This document shows, one piece after another, positions 10,126 through 21,800 of a DNA stretch of 64,000 nucleotides. The notes beneath the pieces were generated by a model that was not told the DNA's origin, made no database searches, and saw only the letters and a list, made by a program, of their open reading frames with translations. The stretch's first letter is position 1, and each line of letters starts with the position of its first letter. Origin of the DNA: Liolophura sinensis (Eukaryota > Mollusca > Polyplacophora > Chitonida > Chitonidae); contig NC_088295.1 in assembly GCF_032854445.1 (NCBI RefSeq), forward strand, positions 12,573,385 through 12,637,384. The letters run 5' to 3'. The translations under genes were made by a program, and so were the position numbers.

Positions 10126-11844
10126 CTGGAAATCAAACACCACGTCCATGAAAATATCGAAAAATATGTGTATCTGCATACACCCCAAAAACAAAAACAC
10201 TCAAAATCAACACATTATAATATATAAATAATCAACCATACAGATAATATCCTCAAACAAATTCAGTTGCAAACATTAACTTCTCATCATCTTGAAAATA
10301 TCCAGTTAAATGCAATGTGGTCAACAACAAGTCTAACTTGGCCTTCATGTACGACGAGTGCATTCAACCTCTACCTTTCCATAAATTAAGCCTATAGAGA
10401 TGATTGGTCGTCGACACAAATGAGGAAAAACGTACAGGTCTTCTATATCACTTACCCAGGCGGATGCTCATTTGACCGGACAAAGATGTGATCAGCCCCT
10501 TCAGGACTTTAGGGGGATTCTGCAGGCTGGGGTCACGAATCTCATCCACACAATAAGCATCTTTACATGTCCTCGGATCAGTTTCTTTACCTCTTTAACA
10601 TGCTTTTTTGTCGTTGTCACAGAAATTCTGACTGAATTCTGACAAAATTCTGCTTGACAGAAAGTAAAGACATGACAGGCTACAACTGTGACAAGCAATA
10701 TGACTTCGACGAATCGTAAAAATACATACTTTTCTTTTATTTGACTATGGCCATGCATGATTCACCATTCTGAAGCTTAAGTCTTGACTTTTTTCCTTAG
10801 CTGGTAGCGATGGGTTTTTCTTGGAAACAAGTGAAACAAACAGGAAAACCAACCTACCCTTAGACTTTGTTGCTGGAGTCACAGAGCTCACTGAACAATC
10901 ATCTATGAAGGCTTCTTTGAATAATTCAAACAGTTCCTTGTCATATACCATCAAATATATCTCCTAGATAACACCACAAACAGACACTATTTGGTAAAGA
11001 ATGTAACAGGAAAACTAATGCATATATATGGCACTATAAAAACTTGAATACGAAATTATATCTACTGTGAATATATAATGACCTTGGATGAGACAGAGAA
11101 ATGTTCCATTAACGACATTACTTTGAAAAGTTTCAAATGTGAAACATAAGTTATACCAGAAGCTTGCTGCATACCTTTAATTTTAAATTTTGGGTATTCT
11201 GACTGAAGTGGCAAAGGGATGACTTAAAAGCTTGGATGAGGATGTCCGTTGGGTAGCCAAGTCCACCAGCGCCGATCGAAGGCAAACCAATAGATCGACT
11301 GTGGTGCTTGTTGGCCTTCGTTAAACACTTAGACAAAATGTCCATCACAGCCTAAGAACAATAAAGAAAAAAGTCAAACATTAAGCTGGTTAATATAGTA
11401 AATGTATGCTCCACCCTTTTAACAACGTTGGTATTCTGCCTCAGGATTAAAGCTGATATATTGTGAAGAAACCCTGTAAATCGGTGATCCGATGTTACTT
11501 TTCAAGATTTCTGCTAATAGGTAATGCACCCACCTTTGCGCCGTATCTGGGATTCCAGCGGGGGCATACTGCATGGTAAACATATTCACATCGCAAATCC
11601 CCACGTGTCCGGGTTATCAAGACTTCGCCAAAATCAGCTGGGGTGTGATTTCTAGACAGTGCCTGCAACCAAATAGGTCAAAATCATGATAACGCAAATT
11701 CATTTTCGTGCCTCTGGTACAATAACGATCTACAGTAAGTGAAAACATGTTCATGTATGTGGTAACTATATATAGTAGTGACATGTACATGTCCAGTGAT
11801 ACTGGATGCCCACCTTTTGGGGTTTTTGCATAATTTTCTTTCAA
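9818..11844 (-). CDS. macro-domain / PARP-like gene, apparently truncated
   Basis: Six minus-strand exons join in phase: 11814-11844 (ATG at 11829-11831), 11534-11662, 11175-11351, 10858-10963, 10456-10638 and 9818-10125, for 306 codons plus stop. Exons 2-4 encode the C-terminal two thirds of a macro domain (ADP-ribose binding), with the loop motif GLPSIGAGGLGYP. The N-terminal strand carrying the usual Ala-Asn and Gly-rich binding loop is absent. The last exon ends with a segment like the start of a PARP catalytic domain (YAPGHWKNF, then YKLVDASKQE), then a stop and polyA signal. A TAA at 10595-10597 lies in frame in exon 5 unless a weak internal acceptor is used. The family resemblance is to PARP9/14/15-type proteins, which act inside cells on ADP-ribosylation. 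I think this is a decaying or regulatory short copy. Confidence 0.65.
10456..10638 (-). CDS. macro/PARP gene exon 5, contains in-frame TAA
   Basis: 183 bp with acceptor TTTGTCAG and donor GTAAGTG. Phase 1 in and phase 1 out fit both neighbours exactly. In that frame a TAA occurs at 10595-10597. An internal AG just before GGTAAAG would keep the same frame and skip the stop, but it has a poor pyrimidine tract. Confidence 0.55.
10858..10963 (-). CDS. macro/PARP gene exon 4, end of macro domain
   Basis: 106 bp in phase 0 to phase 1, with acceptor CTAG and donor GTAGGT. It encodes the last macro strand and helix (EIYLMVYDKELFELFKEAF). Confidence 0.75.
11175..11351 (-). CDS. macro/PARP gene exon 3, macro domain core
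   Basis: 177 bp, phase 0 on both sides, acceptor TTCTTAG and donor GTATGC. It carries the diagnostic SIGLPSIGAGGLGYP loop that contacts the ADP-ribose phosphates in macro domains. Confidence 0.85.
11534..11662 (-). CDS. macro/PARP gene exon 2, macro domain middle
   Basis: 129 bp, phase 0 on both sides, acceptor GGTTGCAG and donor GTGGGT. It encodes GEVLITRTRGDL followed by YVYHAVCPRW, the macro-domain strand pair that normally follows the Asn-containing ligand loop. That earlier loop was not found upstream. Confidence 0.82.
11814..11844 (-). CDS. macro/PARP gene candidate start exon
   Basis: A 31-base exon between a TTCTTTTAG acceptor and a GTGGGC donor. It has an upstream in-frame TGA and then an ATG at 11829-11831 that reads in phase 0 into exon 2. 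It is chosen as the start because nothing upstream supplies a longer macro domain. This is the least certain exon of this gene. Confidence 0.4.
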
Positions 11845-12018
11845 CTAAAAGAAAACAAGTACAAGTAATGGTACCATAAGGTTACAGTAGTACTTTGGCT
11901 TTCAAGTCAATCATCGGCAAAATTATAACATAATAATAATGTTATATGTACAAGTAAATAAAACAATTTTATGCTGACGCAAAGCAGAGTACATGTATTT
12001 AATTTGTATGGAACTTAC

Positions 12019-12180
12019 CTTTTATTGTAGTAGAGCCTGCATATCTACGTGTTGATGCAATGGTCACTGGTACACTGCTTCCTGTTCAACCGTTTTCCGC
12101 GCAGTTGACCGCATCACGGCACGCGCGAGAAAAGGTGCACTTGGTCATGCATGTGAGGAGGATCTAGATGATCTTACCGT
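12019..12180 (-). promoter_or_regulatory. candidate 5' exon and promoter of macro gene
   Basis: A CpG-rich patch (12091-12129, GCGCG and CGCGCG) is unusual in this AT-rich window. It is followed on the minus strand by a strong donor AAAAG|GTAAGT at 12019. It fits a non-coding first exon. The AATAAA just before the donor (12020-12025) and another at 12211-12216 could instead be polyA signals of the giant gene upstream. Confidence 0.35.
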
Positions 12181-12734
12181 TTAGTTGAACTTAGCTGAAT
12201 AATATTTATGTTTATTTCTTTTTTTAACCCCCTATATTGTTTATGTGAAAGGGAAATTTTCAGAATGATAAATTCCATTCCAAAGTTCCATTTAAATCAC
12301 TTGTTTTCATTAAAAAGGGGTATTTGAAATAAAACATATTACTTGTGATCCGAAATAATGAATCAGTACTCACAGCACTCCCCTGACCCTAAAGCATCGA
12401 AGCCTGGCCATGACCTTGACCAGCAAAGACTTTGTACAACCCAACTCCCTAATTTCTTAATGCAGAAATGCTTTGAAAAAAGAAAGCATCTTCGCTGTCA
12501 CCACACGTCAGGGTGAAATCGTGCCAGAGTGTAGATGAAAATAAGCAGACTATGACACAAGCGAAGACGTTAAAGTTCTGTGAGTGATGAAATCTGTAGT
12601 CATCATGAAAGCAATCTTAAAGTGAACATGCTCAGGTTACCGCAAACCCGGGACCAAAGTGCCCTAGTGATTGACAATGGAAATACAACCGAAGTGTTGA
12701 CAAAATCTGTAGCAGAAGCAACACCTATACTCAC
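12181..12734 (-). other. region expected to hold the last exon of the giant gene
   Basis: The GCC exon ending at 12735 has a good donor (GTGAGT, phase 1), so at least one more exon should follow before the macro gene. Candidate acceptors (for example CTACAG near 12712 and near 12596) lead only to short frames of about 15-30 codons. The first would give an intron under 30 bases. I could not identify the terminal exon. Confidence 0.3.
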
Positions 12735-12890
12735 TTTCACAGTCGGACAGGCTTATGGAGCCTGCTGAGCGAGTGCTGTTATTTCCAGGGCATGGCAGAC
12801 AAATATCTTGGTAAGGCATAGACTGGTATGTTCCTTGTGGGCAAATCACACAGTCACTGCCACTGGCACGGTAACCAGCTGCACAGTCCA
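12735..12890 (-). CDS. exon 41: GCC2/GCC3 repeat
   Basis: 156 bp, phase 1 in and out. Cysteine spacing [20 protein letters not shown] then CLPCPG matches GCC2/GCC3 (ephrin-receptor-like). It is the fourth repeat of block 3 and is separated from exon 40 by the 35-bp minisatellite intron. Confidence 0.85.
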
Positions 12891-15800
12891 CTGGAGAATA
12901 AACAAAAAACATACAACTCTGTCCATGATGCTTAAACTCAGCACTAACTCTGCTATAGAGATCAACAATGATCATGCATTTACTACTTCCCTGGCAAACG
13001 AAATTTTCATCTTTCTCTCAAATCTATAATCTCTACTGATTACTGGAATGTGAAGAAATTAATACATACGCAATACAACATTTCTATTTGAATTTTGATG
13101 GAATTTGATTTGTTATCATTTGTATTATTTATACCTCACTTACAATGAAGTACCTCATCACAACACAGTACATATTCACAGGAATGCCACAGTGCAGTAG
13201 TTGATCCTCAATGCTGTACACACTCCACAGTGCAGTACATACTGACATACATACCCACAGGGCAGTACCTCACCCAGCACAATACATACCCACAGTGTAG
13301 TACCTCATCTGGTACAGTACATACCCACAGTGCAGTACCTCACCCAGTACAGTACATACCCAAAGTGCAGTACCTCATCACAATGCAGTACATATTCACA
13401 GGAATACCCACTGTGTTATACATACCCACTGTGTTATACATACCCACAGTGCAGTACATACTAAACATACATACCGACAGGGCAGTACCTCACCCAGCAC
13501 AATACATACCCACAGTGCAGTAAATCATCCAGCCCAATATATACCCACAGTGCAGTACCTCACCCAGTACAGTACATACCCACAGTGCAGTACCTCATCT
13601 GGTATAGTACACACCCACAGTGCAGTACTTCACCCAGTACAGTACATACCCACAGTGCAGTAAATCACCCAGCCCAATATATACCCACAGGGCAGTACCT
13701 CACTCAGCACAATACATACCCACAGTGCAGTACCTCACCCAGTACAGTATATACCCAAAGTGCAGTACCTCACCCAGTACAGTACATACCCAAAGTGCAG
13801 TACCTCATCACAATGCAGTACATATTCACAGGAATACCCACTGTGTTATACATACCCACAGTGCAGTACATACTAACATACATACCGACAGGGCAGTACC
13901 TCACCCAGCACAATACATACCCACAGTGCAGTAAATCAACCAACCCAATATATACCCACAGTGCAGTACCTCACCCAGTACAGTACATACCCACAGTGCA
14001 GTACCTCATCTGGTATAGTACACACCCACAGTGCAGTACCTCACCCAACACAATACATACCCACAGTGCAGTAAACCACCCAGCCCAATATATACCCACA
14101 GGGTAGTACCTCACTCAGCACAATACATACCCACAGTGCAGTAAATCACCTAGCCCAATACATACCCACAGTGCAGTACCTCATCACAATGCAGTACATA
14201 TTCACAGGAATACCCACTGTGTTATAAATACCCACAGTGCAGTACATACTAACATACACACCCACAGGGCAGTACCTCACCTAGCACAATACATACCCAC
14301 AGTGCAGTAAATCACCCAGCCCAATACATACCCACAGTGCAGTACCTCACCCAGTACAGTACATACTCACAGTGCAGTACCTCACACAGTACAGTGCATA
14401 CCCACAGTGTAGTACCTTGTCACAATGCAGTACATATTCACAGGAATACCCACAGTGCAGTAGTTGTCCCACAGGTTTGTACATACCCACAGTGCAGTAC
14501 ATACCCAAAGTGCAATACTTCACCCAGAGCAGTACCTCACCCAGCACAATACATACCTACAGTGCAGTACCTCATCCAGCACAGTACATACCCACAGTGT
14601 AGTACTTCACCCAGCACAATACATACCCACAGTGCAGTACATCAGCCAGTACAGTACATACCTGCAGTGAAGTGCAGTACATCACCCAGTACAGCACATA
14701 CCCACAGTGCAGTACATATCCACAGTGCAGTACTTCATCCAGTGAATTACATACCCATAGTGCAGTACCTCACCCAGTACAATGCATACCCACAGTGCAG
14801 TATTTCTTCCAGTACAGTACATACCCACAGTGTGGTACATCACCCAGTGCACCACATACCCACAGTGCAGTACCTCACCATGCTGTACATACCCACAGTG
14901 CTGTACATACCCACAGTGCAGTACCTCACACAGTGCTGTACATACCCGCAATGCAGTACATCACCCACAGTGTTGCACACCCACAGTACACCACATACTA
15001 CTGTTCGCATGCCTGAGAGCCCCAAAAATTCAAGGACTTTCAAGTTCTTTCAAGTACTTAAAAATCCAAATTCAAGTACCTCAAACGACAGTAACAATCT
15101 CACCTTTCGCATATAAACTGTGACAACAGGCGCAGCTTGAATACTTTTTTAGGTCATTTTGTAAGCGTGGTACAACCATGCCGTGGCGTTCAACTGGTAC
15201 CCAGCCTTGTGTTGGTGCCATAACCTTCAGTCACTGCAGACATCACTGATAATCAGACAACCCATCATTGATTCTTATAAATTTTCCACTGTCCATCAGA
15301 ATAAAAAGCACAGCTTAATATATTTCCGCACAACACAGCATGACTGTTCAGGGCGCACTTGCCCATACTGGAGACATCTATACATCTATACAGAGACACA
15401 ATTGGCAGTATGCCCGATTGACACTGCTGGCGTGGCGCACTAGCCAGTCCTTAAAATCTGGGAACTGCAGCCATTCGTCGCTAAAACGACAGTTGCCTGG
15501 CATCTCTAATGCCTTTTTTCACTCACCAAATCACTCTCAATGACTACAGCCTAAGTTCTTACCACCATACCAAAAAATGGCGATCTTAGCACCCTCTGGC
15601 GGAAAAAAGGAAGTCTGTAGTGGTGTAAAACTATCATCGCGTAAATACCACTGGCGGTCGCTTTGGGTGCATGCCCGTTACCAGTTGATTCATAGATTCT
15701 TACCACCGAATAACTTTCTTCATGTCACACAAACAAAATCAAGTACTTTCAAGGACCTCCACATAAAAATGGTCAAATTCAAGCACTTTCCAGTCCTTGA

Positions 15801-18800
15801 ATTACCAAAATAAAATAAGTAGTTTCAAGGTTTTCAAGGACCCATGCGAACCTTGACATACCCACAGGGCAGTACTTCACCCAGTAGAGTACACACCCAC
15901 GTTGGAGTACATCACTCATAGTGCAGTACACACCCACGCACATACCCACACTGTAGTACATACCCACAGTCTAGTACATGACCCACAGTCTAGTACATGA
16001 CCCACAGTGCAATACATACCCTCATTGTAGTACGCCACCCACAGTGCATAACACACCAACGCACATACCCACATCGTAATATTTATTTATTTGATTGGTG
16101 TTTTACGCCGTAGTCAAGAGTATTTCATTTATACAATAGCGTCAAGCATGATGGTGGGAGGAAACTGGGCAGAGCCCAGCAGGAACCCACAACCATCAGC
16201 AGGTTGCTGACAGGCCATCCCGCGTACCATCGGAAAGGAAGCCAGCCACCCGGTGTAGTAAATTACCGACAGTACAGTACACACCCACGCACATACCCAC
16301 AGTGTAGTACATACCCACGGTGCAGTACATACCCACAGTGCAGTTCTCCAGTGCTGCTGACTGTTTGGTAGGTGTCACCCACCCTACTGGGCAGCTCACA
16401 CAGTTAGAATCGGCATCCTGAGGGCGGTAGAACCCAATGTCACACGGTTCGCAGTCACCTGTTTGTACCAGTTCAAACCCAGCATCGCACTTATCTACAA
16501 CAATGAAATAGTGAGTCGAGTAAAGTATCAACTGATTGTCACCTTACCAAGTTTATCAAACTAAGTAACACATGTTTAATTACATGTATGTAATTAATGA
16601 TGCTACATTTGTCATACATATCGTTCTATGCATGCTTTCTTTGTTGCCGAGGAAAATACACCAGGTGCGATTTGCGACTGCTTCATAAAACAGGCACCAG
16701 TAGACTACAGATGACAGGACAGGTTTTCACAGAAATTACTCTTTCGACAATGATGACAAAATTTCGCAACGACTGCAAAAGCTATACTGCTTAACTTGTA
16801 CATAACTGCTTTAATTTACAACACCTACATGAACATGGGAACAATCCTCAATACCTTTAAATTCATCTATTTATTTAATTGATGCTTTACATCATACTCA
16901 AGAATATTTCACTTGTACAATGGCAGTCAGTATTGCGGTGAGAGAAAACTGAGCAGAGCCCGGCGGAAACTTTAACTCATTTTAATAATAGATAACTCAC
17001 TAAAGCAATCTTCTTGAGCATCAGAGCCCTCTGTTAAGGTGGTTTGTGCCACCCCACAGGGCAGGCAGACAAACTGGCCAGGGGTGGGCTGGTAAAACCC
17101 TACCTCACAGGGCACACAGCCACTGTCCTTGTAGTAATGACCTACACCACAAGATTCTGGAACAAGATAAACATACCTTCTTTAAACTAGTAATGTTACT
17201 AACGTTTTTATTTCAAACCTAATATTTTAATATATTTTAATATTTAAAGAGGGTAACTTTCAAATTCATTGATATTCTCTTCTACACATTAGTGGAATAA
17301 GAATCAATAGTTTGCATAATTGCAATTATAATCACAGTCACTGACAGCACATCTGCATTAATATCAGACAAGATAATAATGAACAGATGAGATAATCAAA
17401 ACCATATGTTAAACCATTTCTTTTTGATAATAAGAATGTAATGACTGTAATATTCGTCAGTAATATTTGTCAGTAATATTTCAGCCACATTGTGGTGACT
17501 AGCTGAAGTACTGTATTAAATAGCAGAAAAAGGTTTTCCTTGATTTGTGTACAAATCCAGGGGAATGTTCATACCTACTGATATCCATGCCCAGAATACT
17601 GTCTGATTGTGCGTTCAAGAAAATGAAAACTCTCAGATTATGTCTAATATTTTTTAAATTTTTAAGGTTTCTGTTATTCAGGCACTACTTTTTGAAATAC
17701 AACCTTTAATTATTTACCTTAATTAACACTGATTCCAATGTGCAAAATGCTAAGTTGTGAACAGTGTAATTTATGGTAATTAACATATACATAGGGCATC
17801 AACAATTGAGCCCCTTACATTATGTACTTTACACGTACTCGTATGTATGTAAAACCGGATCTCAATACACACAGTTCTGCACAAGATACAACCTTAACAA
17901 TTCCTGTAACACAGCCTTAGCATACTGCTAGGGGCGGCTGGACACCGCCCCTAGCAGTATGCAGACTGTTGGCAGACCTGGAGAGGAGGCCAGCATGAGA
18001 TGGACTTCAACTCACAGTGATGGCATTGGTAAAAGGCTCTCGGGTCATTGTAATAATATATTATAAAAGTCATTTTTAGGATAGGATGTCTCATAATTAA
18101 CATGTACATGCGGGAAGGTCGGTGAATTGAAGTATTATCTCTGACCTTTACAATTTGCTTGTGATGGGGAGCCTGGGGTCATGGTTGTAAACCCAGTCCC
18201 ACAGCTCACGCAAGCTGCTTGTTCATCATCCTTATATTCACCGACAGGACACGCCTCACATAACTGAGTCAGTGCACTGTGCTCGTAGCCCCGCCCACAT
18301 AAAACTGAAAGACAAGGGATGACAAAGAAGACTGAAAATGGGTACAAAACCCATAATACATATTATTATAAAGCTATAAAAGTGGTCCAATGAAATCAGT
18401 CGGATCATATCACATGACCGCCCTGTACTTGGAGTGATACTGGATCCCAGAGAGCCATATTTTTCTTACACTGTATAATAGCAAAGGCAGGTTACTTCAT
18501 ACACTAAAAGTATTGGGCAAGGGTCGCAGCTGTGTTTATCATTTGCTCTCCGCATTTCTGTAATCATTGACCAGGAAATGTGGACGGGGGAATACATTTC
18601 ATTATTTGCTAATTTCCAAATTCTGCAAAATACGAAAGTGAAGATCAAAAGCCACTAAGGAATATACAAGCGTTGGATACAGAGTGCATTACCAACCGAG
18701 AACAGGAAGATCGAAAGACCTTCCTATAGACGGGCTGAATCTGTATGCATATCTTCAAGCGTTCTTTTTGTGAGAGGTTTAAGTTCTCAGACACAATCAA

Positions 18801-21800
18801 CTATATAATAAATATGTTATTGTGAAACGCTTTGTACATTATGAAGTGATATTGTACTTGTCAACACAACATGGACTACATGTACAATACCATTTCATAA
18901 TGTACAAAACACTTCACAATAACCTGATATTATTGCACCTCATAGAATGGTTCTTGGTTTCCATTGGTCAATACGTCACACAACATTCACAAGGCCATTG
19001 CCAACGATCTCATGCTAATATCCACTCACATTCACAAGGCAATAGCCAAAGATCTCACGCTAATATCCAATGACCACATGAATTTAGTCTATTGCAGTAA
19101 TCTGCCTTTGTGTACTCTCTGAAGAGACAAGAAAAAGACTCGCTTCGCTATCGACATGCAAATTCAGCAATTTAAATTACCAAATAAGAATTTATTTTTG
19201 GTAATAATAGAGCATATGGTGCATGTTCTGGGAAGGGATATTATGAATTATCTGCTTTCGACACTGCATAAACATCACGTCTCCCAAGCTTACAATTCGT
19301 GATATCCCATCCAGTCTGGAAATTTTACCTTGAATCTGCAATATTTTTTACAACAGAAACACACCAAAACATGTGTATCGCTATCCATTTTAAACAGTAC
19401 ATATAACATTAATCCAGAGCAAAAACTATACAAACAAAAGCTATGAGCTTCTTACCACAAACCCCATCAACGAGGCCTTCCCCTTGTGGGCACTGAGGGG
19501 TAACATCAACATCATAAGTGTCCTCATTCAGATAAATGCCTGACAGAGCGTCCTACATAACATGAGCAGATACTAGCATGACAAGCTGACAAATACATGT
19601 ACAAGGAAAGATTCAAGGGGAATTTTGTAATACTGTAAATCACGTAGAGTTTAGCCGATGTTTTAAAAAAGTGTATCCCATGATTCCTTGTGCCTAGTTG
19701 TGATTCTTGGTAACTGGACACAGCTGAGGGTCAGTGGGGTCTGCGCAGTATGTTCACAGGATTGTACATACCTGTGACAAGACCAATAAACACACTCACA
19801 AAACATACAGCTGTTGTACAAAATGCTGCAGAGGGCAATGAAATGTTAGCAAAAGTATCATCTCTACACATTATCACCGAGCCACTATCCATAAATCGCT
19901 GTTTGGAGAGCTAGCCGGGAAGTGGCTCAATGATCACAAAAGTAAGTCCAGAAGACAGTGTTGTAATGTAACAACAACTATGTAGAATTTGATAGCAGTA
20001 GGAACACCCAATACAACCGATTAAATGACAACCAAAACACACTCTGGATTTACCGTGTAGGAGTACAGAAACCTACTAATGTGACAATAACTTCCTATCT
20101 GCCATACCAAGTTAAGGTAAGGCCTTTTATACTAAATCAAACTGTTAACTCGAACCTGTTATCTCACTCACTTGACAAGTACCTGACACGCTCTGGCTTG
20201 CTAGACAGGCAGGTGAAAAGGAGTTATGAGATTAGTTATCAAAATGTCTGCTGACGCAAACTGTGGGATTATTGAAGAATAGGTCTACTAGTCCAAGCCA
20301 AGCCAGGTGGATGGCCTGGCTCATCGGCAGATTCATCAACACCTTTCAGTGGGCTGGCACCCAATTACCAGATTATTGCAAGGGACATAGTAAATACAGC
20401 GTTGACATTCATTCCACCTTGGTGACAATATCTTCAACCAGAATGCAAGTTTCATGTATAGTTTGCGAGACTATGTCTTGCCCAATAGAACTATAACCTA
20501 TTGAGTATTCAGATATAAATGGCTGAGTTGTATTGATGTCATGGCTAATCCCAGCCTTTCGCACAGCTCTGGGCACAGTGCTTGACGTTTCAACATATAT
20601 CCAGTTTAAGGAACCCGTCAATCACACCAGCCACCCAATCTGACTGCCTGATGTTTTGTCAACTGTTTACACGTGTTGCATAAACAACTGAAATACACGA
20701 CTACTTGGCTTTACTGAAATGGTTTAGTAGCAAAGTCCATAGTGGTCTCCCCAAACTTCCGGTGTATGCATATGACAGGGCATGGGGCTCGATGTAAATT
20801 AATGGACCTCCGTCTGCTAGTCTAGATTCGGTGGGAAACTTTACATTTGTGACTATCTCAAGGGAAGAGTCAGTGAAAATAAATGCATCTAATTGGTCAG
20901 TGTTGAAATCAGTAGGCTGTCAGTTAACTGTAGACATTTATGTGCATTTGACTCAGTCCAGTGCATGGCAATCAGCTGACACAACAATGTGAGAATGTGA
21001 GGTTACAACATGTGGTAAATCTAGTTTCAGAAACTTTGCCAAATTCAGTTTTATGTGATGAACTGAAGGTACGCAATTTGATAAGGCGGGAAAATAGAAT
21101 TGGTCTGAAATGGGAGGAGAGTTCCATTGTAACGAAATAATGTGTGTGAGACACGGCAAACTCGACTGTTATTTTATGAGAGTTTGATTACTGATACTTA
21201 CCAATCAGACCTATATTGCTGAAATATGCCGATTTGTTAAATTTATTTATGAGGTTGTGAATGGACAAAACCGTTCCCGGGATAATACTTTCAATGGGCG
21301 ATCCAAACATAACCTGAACAATTAAGCATTCACCCATTTAATTGAGGCCAACAAGTGTAACCTGCAAATTTAGCCTGTCAATCTGACAAGTAATACGTCT
21401 AGTAGCCTGTTTAGTCTTGCTATTTTTGGAATATACAGATTTTTGCAATAGTTGCTTAATACTTTACTCTATACCTCAATGTCAAGTACCGTAGCTGACC
21501 CCAGTGCAGTGTGGATTAGCAACCTAAGCTTTCATGAAGTTTTAAAGTGTGGGGGGGGGGGGTGAGGAGTTGGACCAATATCTCAAATGTCATGCTGCAC
21601 TAACTCAAACTGTGTGGAAGTAACCACCGTGGGAAAGTTTAGATCATTTTTCGCAAGTTATTTCACAGGTCAAAAAAAAAATTGTTTTTCTACAAACCGA
21701 TGGACACAACCTTGAGAACAAATCAATGGCTTGTTATGCTACCAATGTTTCAATGAGGGTCTAGATGGACTTATGTGTGTATAATCAACAGTCCATGCCT

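Noticed and set aside
10501..10758. Alternative frame VTTTKKHVKEVKKLIRG over macro gene exon 5
   Set aside because: It has no TAA at 10595 but does not match the phase of the terminal exon and itself ends at a stop within the exon.
9818..12180. Macro/PARP exons as the 3' end of the giant gene
   Set aside because: An intracellular ADP-ribose domain fused to a secreted mosaic protein is implausible, and a CpG-rich candidate 5' exon separates the two.
13230..15116. Open frames rich in [19 protein letters not shown] repeats
   Set aside because: Products of the 35-bp minisatellite. No splice or start context.
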